From Bordetella parapertussis (GTDB lineage Bacteria; Pseudomonadota; Gammaproteobacteria; Burkholderiales; SG8-41), in NCBI GenBank assembly GCA_945901405.1, contig CAMDLH010000021.1, positions 1-53,793 of the forward strand: a stretch of DNA of 53,793 nt, read 5' to 3'. The notes beneath the pieces were generated by a model. It saw only the letters and a list, made by a program, of their open reading frames with translations, was not told the DNA's origin and did not search any database. A program made the position numbers and the translations under genes. Positions 24,773-33,209 of the stretch are shown here, piece after piece (within the stretch, counting starts at the first letter, position 1; each line of letters begins with the position of its first letter).

Positions 24773-25204
24773 TTACTGCGCCTTCGGCGCCGTGGCGCCA
24801 CCCGCATCCTTCCAACTGTCAAAGCCGCCGGCGATGAGCCGCGCCTTGTAACCGTTTTTCGTCAGGTAATCCACCGAGGCGTTGCTGATCGAGCGGCCGT
24901 GCGCGCAGAAGAGAAGTATTTCCTTGTCCTTGGGCAACGCGCCGCTCCACTCGGCGATCTTGTCCGGATCGAAGCGCCGCGCGGTGGGCATGGTCAGAGT
25001 GTCTTTGTCGTAATCGGAGTTGCGCCGCAGGTCGAGTATCACCGCGCCGTCCGCATTGGCCAGCGTTTTTTTCATGTCGGCGTGTGAAATCACGCGGTTT
25101 GTTGAAGGCTGCGTCGCGGCACCGGCATCCGCGGCGTATGCGCCGGGCGCAGCGGCAAACACCATGGTGGCCGCGAGTGCCAATGAAGTCCGAATCGTTT
25201 TCAT
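24773..25204 (-). CDS. Periplasmic rhodanese-like sulfurtransferase
   Basis: The 143-residue protein has a signal peptide (cleavage near AYAADA) and one rhodanese domain. The active-site cysteine is C100 in the loop CAHGRS, followed by SNASVDYLTKNGYKARLIAGG. It would transfer sulfur from thiosulfate or persulfide donors, outside the cytoplasm. The start at 25204 has GGAGG eight bases upstream. It follows the TSUP exporter gene by 22 bp on the same strand, so sulfur-compound export and processing are linked by context. Confidence 0.87.
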   Translation of the reverse strand: MKTIRTSLALAATMVFAAAPGAYAADAGAATQPSTNRVISHADMKKTLANADGAVILDLRRNSDYDKDTLTMPTARRFDPDKIAEWSGALPKDKEILLFCAHGRSISNASVDYLTKNGYKARLIAGGFDSWKDAGGATAPKAQ

Positions 25205-25226
25205 GCGAACCTCCGTGAAGAATATG

Positions 25227-26003
25227 TTATCGGGCAAACGTATAGTAGCCGTATTGTAAGAGCAAAAACACCGCGATTACAAACAGCACGCGCAGCAGCC
25301 AGCGCCGGTAAGTCGGCGTGTCGATGCGATTGCGCACAGTGATGCCCGCCACCGTGGTTGCCGCGGAGAGCGCCGCGAACGGCAGCGTCATCGCCCATTG
25401 CAGCCAGGTCACACCGCCCTCCGCCGTTAGCACCAGAAACTGCGTGGGCTTGCCCACGCTAAAGCACAGATTGAGCACCTGCACGAACGTGGTGCGATCC
25501 ACGCCCAGCGAAAACATGTACATCACCAGCATGGGGGCGGCGATATTCGCCGTGCCTTCCGACAAGCCCGCGATGCAGCCGAAAAAAACGCCGAACGCCA
25601 CCGGATGCCGCCGCACCGGCGCCCACTCGGCGTGGCCGATGCGGTCAAGGTACAGGAACGCGAGGATCACGCCCGCCAGCAGCATCGCATACGGAAACGC
25701 CGGGTACGCAACAAAGAGCCGCGCGCCGACAAACGCGCCGGCGAACATGCATATGGGCATGAACCAGTAGCGCTTGAGCGTCTCGATGAATTTTCCCGAG
25801 AGCATGACGTTGATGACTGTCGCCGCGACGCACGGCAACAGCACGAGTATCACGGCGGTGCGCATGTCCGACACCATGGCGATCAACGGCGTTGAAACCA
25901 TCGGGAAGCCAAGCCCGAGCGCGCCCTGCACCACGCCGGCGAACGCCAGCACCAGCGCGATCCAGATCACGATGGCGATAGACAGGGATTCAAATCCGGG
26001 CAT
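25227..26003 (-). CDS. TSUP (TauE/SafE) family sulfite/anion exporter
   Basis: This 258-residue membrane protein has about eight hydrophobic segments and the family signature FAGVVQGALGLGFPMVSTPLI near residues 20-40, repeated less clearly near AGLSEGTANIAAPMLVMY. TauE/SafE proteins export sulfite or small sulfonates or import other small anions. It is encoded between xsc and the rhodanese on the same strand, which fits export of the sulfite released by Xsc. The ion is inferred from context, not from motifs. Confidence 0.85.
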   Translation of the reverse strand: MPGFESLSIAIVIWIALVLAFAGVVQGALGLGFPMVSTPLIAMVSDMRTAVILVLLPCVAATVINVMLSGKFIETLKRYWFMPICMFAGAFVGARLFVAYPAFPYAMLLAGVILAFLYLDRIGHAEWAPVRRHPVAFGVFFGCIAGLSEGTANIAAPMLVMYMFSLGVDRTTFVQVLNLCFSVGKPTQFLVLTAEGGVTWLQWAMTLPFAALSAATTVAGITVRNRIDTPTYRRWLLRVLFVIAVFLLLQYGYYTFAR

Positions 26004-26130
26004 GAAAAGTTAAAGTGGACCAATGAACGCGGAGAACGCGTTCGATATTGTGTGTGCGAATGCCAAACCGGCTGTGCGAGCGTTGACTTCGCCCGCACAA
26101 CCGCGATTCGTGCTGCTACTTACACGGAGT

Positions 26131-26162
26131 CATCCTAAATTATTGTTTTTAAACGACTTTTA
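26131..26162 (-). repeat. AT-rich dispersed motif, copy 4
   Basis: On the minus strand it reads TAAAAGTCGTTTAAAAACAA then TAATTTAGGATG. It lies 22 bp after the xsc1 stop and 128 bp before the TSUP gene start. It is nearly identical to copy 6 at 33764 across the TCGTTTAAAAACAATA core. Confidence 0.75.
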
Positions 26163-26184
26163 CGCATGAAGCCGCCGCGCAGTA

Positions 26185-28005
26185 TCACACGTAATCCTTG
26201 TACTTCTCCAGAAAGCGCACGGGCTTCGATAACGCGTCGCGACGGAACGGATCGCCCAGTTCGCGCGTGCACATGATCTCGATGATGCAGGTCTTGCCCT
26301 GATTCATCTGCATATCGACGGCTTTCTTCAGTGCGCGGCCGACGTCTTCGAGTTTGTCGACGACGATGGCTTCCGACCCCATGGCCTTGGCGATGCCTGC
26401 AAAGCTCTGGTTGTCGAGCTCGCCCGCGACGAAGCGGCGGTTGTAAAAATCGACCTGGTTCTTTTTCTCCGCGCCCCACTGGCGGTTGTGGAACACCACC
26501 GCCGTCACCGGAATGTTGTGGCGCACGCAGGTCATGATCTCGCTCATGCTCATGCCCCACGCGCCGTCGCCCGCATACGAAATCGCCGGGCGGTCCATCG
26601 CCGCCGCCTTGGCGCCGATGATGGTGGGGAAGGCATAACCGCAGTTGCCGAAACTCATCGGTGCGAAAAAGCTGCGCGGCTCTTCAAATCTGAGATAGCT
26701 GTTGGCCACCGAGTTGATATTGCCGATGTCGGTGGACACCATGGCGCGCGGCGGCATGGCTTTTTCAAGCTCGCGCAGCACCTGACGCGGATGCAGGTAT
26801 TGCCCGCCGGAGAACGGTTTTTCCTTGCCGGCCTCGTCGATCATGTCGATGCTGAACGGGTCTTTCTCGTGCGTCCAGCCGTCGAGTTCTTTTTCCCACG
26901 CGTCTTTTTCCGCCTTGATCTGCGCAGCGCGTTCGGCCTTGGTGGCGTCGCAGGCGAGCGTCTTGCCCGCGAGCAACGTGGTGAGCGCCTTGGCCGCGGC
27001 CTTGGCGTCGCCGCAGATGCCGACGTTGATTTTTTTCACGAGACCCAAGTTGGTGTGATCCGCCTCGACTTGAATAATCTTTGCGTCCTTGGGCCAGTAG
27101 TCGAGGCCGTGCTGCGGCAGCGTGCCAAACGGCCCCATGCGCGAACCGAGCGCCACCACCACGTCGGCCTTGGAGACGAGTTTCATCGCGGCCTTCGAGC
27201 CTTGATAACCCAGCGGGCCGCACCACAGCGGGTGGCTCGCGGGGAAGGAGTCGTTGCGCAGATAGCCGTTGACCACCGGCGCGCCCAGACGCTCGGCCAG
27301 CGCCTTGCATTCTTCAACCGCATCGCCCAGCACCACGCCGCCGCCCGACAGAATCACCGGAAACTTCGCCGTCGCCAGCAGATCGGCGGCGGCCTTCAGG
27401 CTTTGCTCGCCGCCCGCGCCGCGTTCGATGCGTATCGGCTTCGGGATTTCGGTCATGGTCTCGCCGTAGAAATAGTCGCGCGGAATATTCAGTTGCGTCG
27501 GTCCCATGTCCGACAGCGCGCGGTCGAAACAACGCGCGGTGAATTCAGCCATGCGTTTGTTGTTGACCACGTGCCCCTGGTACTTGGTGAATTCCTGGAA
27601 CATCGGCAGTTGATTGGCCTCCTGAAAACCGCCGAGGCCGATGCCCATCGAGCCGGTCTCCGGCGTGATGATCACCACCGGCGAATGCGCCCAGTACGCC
27701 GCGGCGATCGCCGTCACGCAGTTACTGATGCCGGGGCCGTTTTGCCCGATCACCACGCCGTGACGCCCACTCACGCGCGCATAACCATCGGCCATGTGCG
27801 CCGCGCCCTGCTCGTGCACCACGGGCACCAGGCGTATGCCTGCCGGCGCGAATATATCCATCGCGTCCATGAAGGCCGAACCCATGATGCCGAACATGGT
27901 ATCGACGCCTTGCGCGACCATGGTTTCGACAAACGCTTCGGATGGCGTCATCTTCTGCACGCCGCTGACGACGGTGCGGCGGTCGGGGGTGGTTTTCTGG
28001 TTCAT
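26185..28005 (-). CDS. xsc: Sulfoacetaldehyde acetyltransferase-type protein 1
   Basis: Xsc is a thiamine-diphosphate enzyme that converts sulfoacetaldehyde and phosphate to acetyl phosphate and sulfite. The 606-residue protein opens KMTPSEAFVETMVAQGVDTMFGIMGSAFMDAMD, has HEQGAAHMADGYARV, AAYWAHSPVV, LNIPRDYFYGE and PVVNGYLRNDSFP, and ends with the GDGAWGMSMSE ThDP motif and QWGAEKKNQVDF, all diagnostic of the Xsc branch rather than acetolactate synthase. The ThDP motif ends with HN instead of NN (VVFHNRQWG). The first ~17 residues are an extra tail. Context (TSUP, rhodanese) supports sulfonate breakdown. It differs clearly from the second copy at 31078. Confidence 0.88.
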   Translation of the reverse strand: MNQKTTPDRRTVVSGVQKMTPSEAFVETMVAQGVDTMFGIMGSAFMDAMDIFAPAGIRLVPVVHEQGAAHMADGYARVSGRHGVVIGQNGPGISNCVTAIAAAYWAHSPVVIITPETGSMGIGLGGFQEANQLPMFQEFTKYQGHVVNNKRMAEFTARCFDRALSDMGPTQLNIPRDYFYGETMTEIPKPIRIERGAGGEQSLKAAADLLATAKFPVILSGGGVVLGDAVEECKALAERLGAPVVNGYLRNDSFPASHPLWCGPLGYQGSKAAMKLVSKADVVVALGSRMGPFGTLPQHGLDYWPKDAKIIQVEADHTNLGLVKKINVGICGDAKAAAKALTTLLAGKTLACDATKAERAAQIKAEKDAWEKELDGWTHEKDPFSIDMIDEAGKEKPFSGGQYLHPRQVLRELEKAMPPRAMVSTDIGNINSVANSYLRFEEPRSFFAPMSFGNCGYAFPTIIGAKAAAMDRPAISYAGDGAWGMSMSEIMTCVRHNIPVTAVVFHNRQWGAEKKNQVDFYNRRFVAGELDNQSFAGIAKAMGSEAIVVDKLEDVGRALKKAVDMQMNQGKTCIIEIMCTRELGDPFRRDALSKPVRFLEKYKDYV

Positions 28006-28167
28006 GGAGGACTCCTCAATGTTATGTACGCAATTTCGGGAAATGGTATATTTTGTGCGGAAGAATGGAATCTTACTATATGCCGTGCGGCGATACTTTA
28101 CATGGCGCGCGGCACGCCGCCCCGTCCCGGTCGCAGGCTAACACTCCAACCATCGCAAGGGATCGTC

Positions 28168-29148
28168 GTGACCGACATCAGCGCTATAAATACACTGGAA
28201 CCCGACCGCCTGCTCGATGTGCGCACGGTTTTCGGCATCGACACCGATCTGAAAGTCCCCGCGTTTTCGCAGCGCGACGACCATGTGCCCGAGATCGATG
28301 AAGTCTATCGCTTCAACCCCGACGTGACGCTGGCGCTGCTGGCGGGCTTCACGCGCAATCGGCGCGTGATGATTCAAGGGCTGCACGGCACCGGTAAATC
28401 GACGCACATCGAGCAGGTCGCCGCGCGGCTGAACTGGCCGTGTGTGCGCGTCAATCTCGATGCGCACATTAGCCGCCTTGATCTCGTGGGCAAGGACGCG
28501 GTGGTGCTGCGCGACGGCAAACAGGTTACCGAGTTTCAGGAAGGCATCGTGCCGTGGTCGCTGCAACGCCCGGTGGCGCTGGTGTTTGACGAGTACGACG
28601 CGGGCCGCCCCGACGTGATGTTCGTGATCCAGCGCATATTGGAGCGCGACGGCAAGTTCACGCTGATGGATCAGAATAAAGTGATACGTCCGCATCCGTA
28701 CTTTCGCCTGTTTGCGACATCGAACACGGTGGGGCTGGGCAATCTCAACGGCCTCTATCACGGCGTGCAGCGCTTGAATCACGCGCAGATCGACCGTTGG
28801 AACATCGTCGCCACGCTCAACTTTCTGCCGCGCGAGGAAGAAATCGCCATTGTGCTGGCGCGCGTGCCCGGCAACGCGGCCAGCGAGCAGGGACGCAAGC
28901 TGGTCGATGCCATGGTCGCGGTGGCGGAACTCACGCGCAAGGGTTTCGAAGTGGGCGATCTCTCCACGCTGATGTCGCCGCGCACGGTTATCACCTGGGC
29001 CGAGAACTGCGAAATATTCCGCGATCCGGCGCTGGCGTTTCGGCTGTCGTTTCTCAATAAATGCGACGACGCGGAGCGGCCCATCGTCGCCGAGTACTTT
29101 CAGCGCTGCTTCGACCGGGAACTCGACGAGTCGTACCGGCGTGACTGA
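28168..29148 (+). CDS. cobS: Cobaltochelatase CobS subunit, AAA+ ATPase
   Basis: This 326-residue protein has the AAA+ fold: Walker A GLHGTGKST near residues 72-80, Walker B LVFDEYD, and the full-length CobS pattern VRVNLDAHISRLDLVGKDAVVLRDGKQVTEFQEG. The start GTG at 28168 with AAGGGA upstream gives the CobS-type N-terminus (TDISAINTLEPDRLLDVRTVFGID). CobS and CobT drive insertion of Co2+ by CobN in aerobic cobalamin synthesis. No cobN is in the window, and the surrounding genes are unrelated to cobalamin. It overlaps cobT by 8 bp. Confidence 0.9.
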   Translation: MTDISAINTLEPDRLLDVRTVFGIDTDLKVPAFSQRDDHVPEIDEVYRFNPDVTLALLAGFTRNRRVMIQGLHGTGKSTHIEQVAARLNWPCVRVNLDAHISRLDLVGKDAVVLRDGKQVTEFQEGIVPWSLQRPVALVFDEYDAGRPDVMFVIQRILERDGKFTLMDQNKVIRPHPYFRLFATSNTVGLGNLNGLYHGVQRLNHAQIDRWNIVATLNFLPREEEIAIVLARVPGNAASEQGRKLVDAMVAVAELTRKGFEVGDLSTLMSPRTVITWAENCEIFRDPALAFRLSFLNKCDDAERPIVAEYFQRCFDRELDESYRRD

Positions 29149-30880
29149 TCCGACGCGGGCGCAAGTTCGTCACCAGCAGCGTATCGAGGAGCTATGCGCG
29201 GCGTCGATCCGCGCGCTCACCGGCAACGCCGATCTGCATTTTCGCGGTCAGCGCCTGCATAGCGGGGCGCGCATGTTGCCGCGCTTCGCGCCGCATTTGC
29301 ATCCCGCGCTCGAAGGCAGCGCTGCGGATCACGAAATAGGCTTCAACGCGTATCGCGGCGCGGCGGATGGCTTGGCATTGCGGCTGGCGCATTCCGACCT
29401 TGCGTTGCATGACAGTCTCGCCCCGGCGGACGCAATCGAGCGGTTCCTGTTCGATCTGCTGGAGCAGTTTCGCGTCGAGGCGCTGGCGTCACCGCATATG
29501 CCGGGCTTGTGCCGCAATCTGCGCGAGCGTTTCGAGCAATGGTCGGCGGCCTACCATCACTCGGGGCTTAACGAGAGTGCGCGCGGCATCGCGCTCTACA
29601 CCACGGCGCAGATGTGCCGCTCGCGCGTGAGCGGCGAGCCGCCGTTGGCGCTGACCGAGGAGTTGATCGATTCCATGCGCGGCAGAATCAGCCGGCGCAT
29701 CAGCCATGATCTTGCCGGGATTCGCCGCCAACGCCATGACCAGGCGGCTTACGCGGTACACGCGCTCAATATCGCGCGCAGTGTCGCCGGGATGATACAG
29801 AGCCGTGATGATGAACGTGGCGAAGAAGATAATCGCAGTGACGACGAACAGCGCAGCACCTTCAATCTGCTGTTCGACAGCGAAGGTGACGTAGAGAAAA
29901 GTTTGGCTGTCGCAGGCGGCGGGGTCAGCCGCGTGTTGAGCGAATCAGCGGATGGTTACCGCGTCTACACGCGCGCCTATGACCGCGAAGTCGATGCCAT
30001 GACGCTGGCGCGCCGCGCGCAGCTCACCGAGTATCGCGAGCGGCTGGATCAACGCATCGCCGCGCAGGGCATCAACCTTGCGCGCCTCGCGCGCGACTTG
30101 AAGGCACTGCTCGCAGTGCCGACGGTGGACGGCTGGGACGGCGCGCAGGAAGAAGGCGTGATCGATGGCCGCCGCCTCGCGCAACTGGTGAGCGCACCCG
30201 CCGAGCGGCGCTTGTTTCGCGTTGACCGTTGGCAGCCGGTGGCTGATTCAATGGTCACATTTCTGATTGATTGTTCCGGCTCGATGCGCCAGCACATCGA
30301 ATCGGTGGCGATGCTGATCGACGTGCTGGCGCGCGCGCTGGAGATGGCGGGTGTTACCAACGAAATCCTCGGCTTTACCACCGGCGCGTGGAATGGCGGG
30401 CGTGCGCAGCGTGATTGGCAACGCGAGCGGCAACGTGGCGGCCAAACCGTGCATCCGGGGCGGCTTAACGAAGTCTGTCACATGGTGTTCAAGGCCGCCG
30501 ATACGCCGTGGCGCCGCGCGCGCTCCGGCATCGCCGCGCTGTTGAAGCCCGATTTGTTTCGCGAGGGCATCGACGGCGAGGCGGTTGAGTGGGCGTGCAG
30601 CCGCATGCAAAGCCGCGCCGAGGAACGCCGCTTGTTGATGGTGGTGTCCGACGGCAGCCCGATGGACAGCGCCACGCATCTTGCCAACGATGCGCATTAT
30701 CTCGACCACCATTTGCGCGACGTGGTGCTGCGCGAGGAGCAGCAGGGGCGCGTCGCTATCCGCGGTCTTGGCGTGGGGCTTGATCTTTCTCCCTACTACC
30801 GGCGCAGCCATGCGCTTGATTTATCCGCGCCGCCGGGCAATCGCGTGTTTGGCGAAATACTGCAAATGATCGCCGTATAA
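29141..30880 (+). CDS. cobT: Cobaltochelatase CobT subunit with VWA domain
   Basis: The 579-residue protein has an N-terminal helical region, an acidic central stretch near residues 224-240 (RDDERGEEDNRSDDEQR) and a C-terminal von Willebrand A domain with the MIDAS motif DCSGSM (about residues 376-381) and the ITNEILGF-type segment TNEILGFTTGAWNGGR. It starts with GTG at 29141 inside the cobS end. The AAA+/VWA pair is the CobS/CobT or MoxR-like chaperone arrangement. Length is slightly shorter than typical CobT. Confidence 0.88.
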   Translation: MTDPTRAQVRHQQRIEELCAASIRALTGNADLHFRGQRLHSGARMLPRFAPHLHPALEGSAADHEIGFNAYRGAADGLALRLAHSDLALHDSLAPADAIERFLFDLLEQFRVEALASPHMPGLCRNLRERFEQWSAAYHHSGLNESARGIALYTTAQMCRSRVSGEPPLALTEELIDSMRGRISRRISHDLAGIRRQRHDQAAYAVHALNIARSVAGMIQSRDDERGEEDNRSDDEQRSTFNLLFDSEGDVEKSLAVAGGGVSRVLSESADGYRVYTRAYDREVDAMTLARRAQLTEYRERLDQRIAAQGINLARLARDLKALLAVPTVDGWDGAQEEGVIDGRRLAQLVSAPAERRLFRVDRWQPVADSMVTFLIDCSGSMRQHIESVAMLIDVLARALEMAGVTNEILGFTTGAWNGGRAQRDWQRERQRGGQTVHPGRLNEVCHMVFKAADTPWRRARSGIAALLKPDLFREGIDGEAVEWACSRMQSRAEERRLLMVVSDGSPMDSATHLANDAHYLDHHLRDVVLREEQQGRVAIRGLGVGLDLSPYYRRSHALDLSAPPGNRVFGEILQMIAV

Positions 30881-30927
30881 GGCGTTTTGCCGGCGGCAGC
30901 GGCGCTCATGCCGCAATCGAAAATTCT

Positions 30928-30960
30928 CTGTAACATATTGTTTTTATTCACTATTTTTAG
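30928..30960 (-). repeat. AT-rich dispersed motif, copy 5
   Basis: On the minus strand it reads CTAAAAATAGTGAATAAAAA then CAATATGTTACAG. It lies between cobT and the second xsc, both on the plus strand, so its orientation is opposite to the genes around it. Confidence 0.72.
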
Positions 30961-31077
30961 AAATCCTCGATGGCGCGCGCTTGCGCCAGCAGTGCCGATA
31001 AACGATAATCGCAGGTCTCCAATCCAGCCTTGCGCGGCAAGTGCCGCCAAGCATCGGCAACACCGACGAGGACCATC

Positions 31078-32850
31078 ATGAACACTATGAGCGACACCAA
31101 GAGTCTCGCCAAACCGCACGCGGCCGGCGGCAAAATCCGCATGACGCCGAGCGAAGCGTTCGTCGAGACGCTGGTGGCGCAAGGGGTGAAAAATACGTTC
31201 GGCATCGTCGGCTCGGCGTACATGGACGCGCACGATTTGTTTCCGCTCGCCGGCATACGATTTATTTCCGTGGCGCACGAGCAAAACGCGGCGCACATGG
31301 CCGACGGCTATTCGCGCGTCACGGGCAAGCATGGTGTTTGCATCGCGCAAAACGGTCCCGGCATCACCAACTTTGTGACGGGCATCGCCGCCGCGTACTG
31401 GGCGCATTCGCCGGTGGTCGCGATTACACCCGAATCCGGCAGCATGACGATGGGGCTGGGCGGCTTTCAGGAAACCGAGCAGATGCCGATTTTCTCCAAG
31501 ATCACCAAGTGGCAGGTGCACGTGAATTCGCCGCTGCGCATCGCAGAGCTGACTGGCCGCGCGTTCGATTACGCCATGGCCGAACGCGGCCCGGTGCAGG
31601 TGAACATTCCGCGTGATTATTTCTATGGCGAAGGCGAATTCGATATTCCGCAACCGCAACGCATCGAGCGCTCCGCTGGCGGCCCCGAATCGCTCGACGC
31701 GGCGGCGAGGCTGCTGGCCAAGGCGAAATTCCCGGTGATCCTCGCCGGCGGTGGTGTGATCATGGGTGACGCCATCGACGAGTGCAAGGCGTTGGCCGAG
31801 TACCTCACGGCACCCGTGGTCAACTCTTATCTGCATAACGATTCGTTCCCGGCCCACCATCCGCTGTGCTGCGGCCCGCTGGGCTATCAAGGCTCCAAGG
31901 CGGCGATGAAAGTTATTTCGCGCGCCGACGTGGTGCTGGCGCTCGGCTCGCGCCTGGGGCCGTTCGGCACGCTGCCGCAACATGGCCTCGATTACTGGCC
32001 CGCCAATGCGAAAATCATTCAGATCGACAGCGATCCGCGCATGCTCAATCTGGTCAAGCGCATCTCCATCGGTATTTGCGGCGATGCGCGGTTGGCGGCG
32101 GTTGAGTTGCTCGCGCGCCTGAAAGCGCAGATCAAACTTTTGCCGAATAAAACGCGTCTCGCCGAAATCAAAATCGAAAAAGCCGCATGGGCCGAAGAAC
32201 TCGCCAAGTGGCCCTCGCCCAATGAAAAAGGCCGCATCGGCCCGCGTCAGGCGCTGGCGGCGTTGTCGCGCGCCATGCCGAAAAACGCCGTGGTTTCCAC
32301 CGACATCGGCAACGTGTGCTCGGTCGCCAACAGCTATCTGCATTTTGACAGCGCGCCGTCGTTCCTCGCGGCGATGAGCTTCGGCAACTGCGGCTATGCG
32401 TTCCCCGCCGCCATCGGCGCCAAGGTCGGCCGCCCGGATCGCCCAGCTATCGCGTACGTCGGCGACGGCGCCTGGGGCATGAGCCTGAATGAAGTGCTCA
32501 CCTGCGTGCGCGAAAACATCCCCGCGATCGCGGTGGTGTTCAACAACGGCCAGTGGGGCGCGGAAAAGAAAAATCAGATCGATTACTTCGACAAACGTTA
32601 CCTCAGCACCAATCTCAAAAACCCCAACTTCGCCGACGTCGCCGAAGCAATGGGCGCGCACGGTTTGACGGTCGAACACCTCGATGAAATCGGCGACGCT
32701 CTGCGCGGCGCGGTGAAATCCAACAAGCCGACGGTCATCAACATGATGCTCACGCAGGAACTGGGCGAGCCGTTCCGCCGCGATGCGTTCAAACCGCCAA
32801 GACGCATATTGGCGAAATACAAGAAATTCAGCGCCAAGGAGTTTCGATAG
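31078..32850 (+). CDS. xsc: Sulfoacetaldehyde acetyltransferase-type protein 2
   Basis: This 590-residue ThDP enzyme is the more canonical Xsc of the two. It has RMTPSEAFVETLVAQGVKNTFGIVGSAYMDAHDLFPLAG, HEQNAAHMADGYSRVTGKHGVCIAQNGPG, GLGGFQETEQMPIFSKITK, and the complete ThDP motif GDGAWGMSLNE...FNNGQWGAEKKNQ with NN retained. The start at 31078 has GAGGAC nine bases upstream. Its sister at 26185 has clearly diverged, so this is an old paralog pair and not a recent duplication. No pta gene, which usually follows xsc, is present. Confidence 0.92.
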   Translation: MNTMSDTKSLAKPHAAGGKIRMTPSEAFVETLVAQGVKNTFGIVGSAYMDAHDLFPLAGIRFISVAHEQNAAHMADGYSRVTGKHGVCIAQNGPGITNFVTGIAAAYWAHSPVVAITPESGSMTMGLGGFQETEQMPIFSKITKWQVHVNSPLRIAELTGRAFDYAMAERGPVQVNIPRDYFYGEGEFDIPQPQRIERSAGGPESLDAAARLLAKAKFPVILAGGGVIMGDAIDECKALAEYLTAPVVNSYLHNDSFPAHHPLCCGPLGYQGSKAAMKVISRADVVLALGSRLGPFGTLPQHGLDYWPANAKIIQIDSDPRMLNLVKRISIGICGDARLAAVELLARLKAQIKLLPNKTRLAEIKIEKAAWAEELAKWPSPNEKGRIGPRQALAALSRAMPKNAVVSTDIGNVCSVANSYLHFDSAPSFLAAMSFGNCGYAFPAAIGAKVGRPDRPAIAYVGDGAWGMSLNEVLTCVRENIPAIAVVFNNGQWGAEKKNQIDYFDKRYLSTNLKNPNFADVAEAMGAHGLTVEHLDEIGDALRGAVKSNKPTVINMMLTQELGEPFRRDAFKPPRRILAKYKKFSAKEFR

Positions 32851-32876
32851 TAACAGCGCGCATCAGCGCCAGTACT

Positions 32877-32929
32877 TTCCCCCTCTCCCGCCGGGACAAG
32901 GGCACACTTGAAGCGGAGCAGAGGGGGAA
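32877..32929. repeat. Purine/pyrimidine-rich inverted repeat after xsc2
   Basis: TTCCCCCTCT (32877-32886) and AGAGGGGGAA (32920-32929) are exact reverse complements 33 bp apart. The sequence CCCCTCTCCC...GGGGTGAGGG is a familiar dispersed-repeat type. It lies 27 bp after the xsc2 stop and may terminate or stabilise its transcript; there is no T-run. Confidence 0.55.
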
Positions 32930-32981
32930 GGGGTGAGGGAAGACGGTGCACAAGTACCTTGGTTAGATCACCACGAAGTAT

Positions 32982-33209
32982 CTACCCCACCACCATCCGC
33001 ACCAGCATCACCAACAAAAAAACCACCACGCACCCCGCGATCAACGCGCCAATCACCGCTTGCTTTAACGTGATAGTCGCACCATTGCGTTCCCAGGTTC
33101 CGCGCTTGCCGATCATCACCATGCCCCAAAACATGGTTGCCGCAACCTGGCTCAGGCTTGCTTTCTTTGCGGCTGGTTTGTTAGAAGCATCGTCGTCATC
33201 GGAATTCAA
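32982..33209 (-). CDS. Small DUF2970-family membrane protein
   Basis: This 75-residue protein has the DUF2970 pattern: a short acidic N-terminus, SLSQVAATMFWGMVMIGKRGTWERN, and one C-terminal membrane helix VIGALIAGCVVVFLLVMLV. It starts with TTG at 33209 in an overlapping TTGA with the stop of the GNAT gene, and GGAG lies seven bases before it, so it is translationally coupled. DUF2970 proteins occur widely in Burkholderiales and have no known function. Confidence 0.75.
   Translation of the reverse strand: MNSDDDDASNKPAAKKASLSQVAATMFWGMVMIGKRGTWERNGATITLKQAVIGALIAGCVVVFLLVMLVRMVVG

Noticed and set aside
26185-28005. Acetolactate synthase or another ThDP enzyme as the identity of the proteins at 26185 and 31078.
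   Set aside because: The KMTPSEAFVET start, the GSAYMDAHD segment, LGGFQETEQ and QWGAEKKNQ segments are those of the Xsc branch.
26488-28167. A long plus-strand open frame that could extend the cobS gene upstream by about 560 codons.
   Set aside because: It lies antisense to xsc1 and has the composition of a frame shadow. Homology to CobS begins only at the GTG at 28168, which has a ribosome-binding site.
30796-32679. A 627-codon minus-strand open frame.
   Set aside because: It is antisense to xsc2, with Arg/His-rich composition typical of a shadow in high-GC DNA and no known domains.
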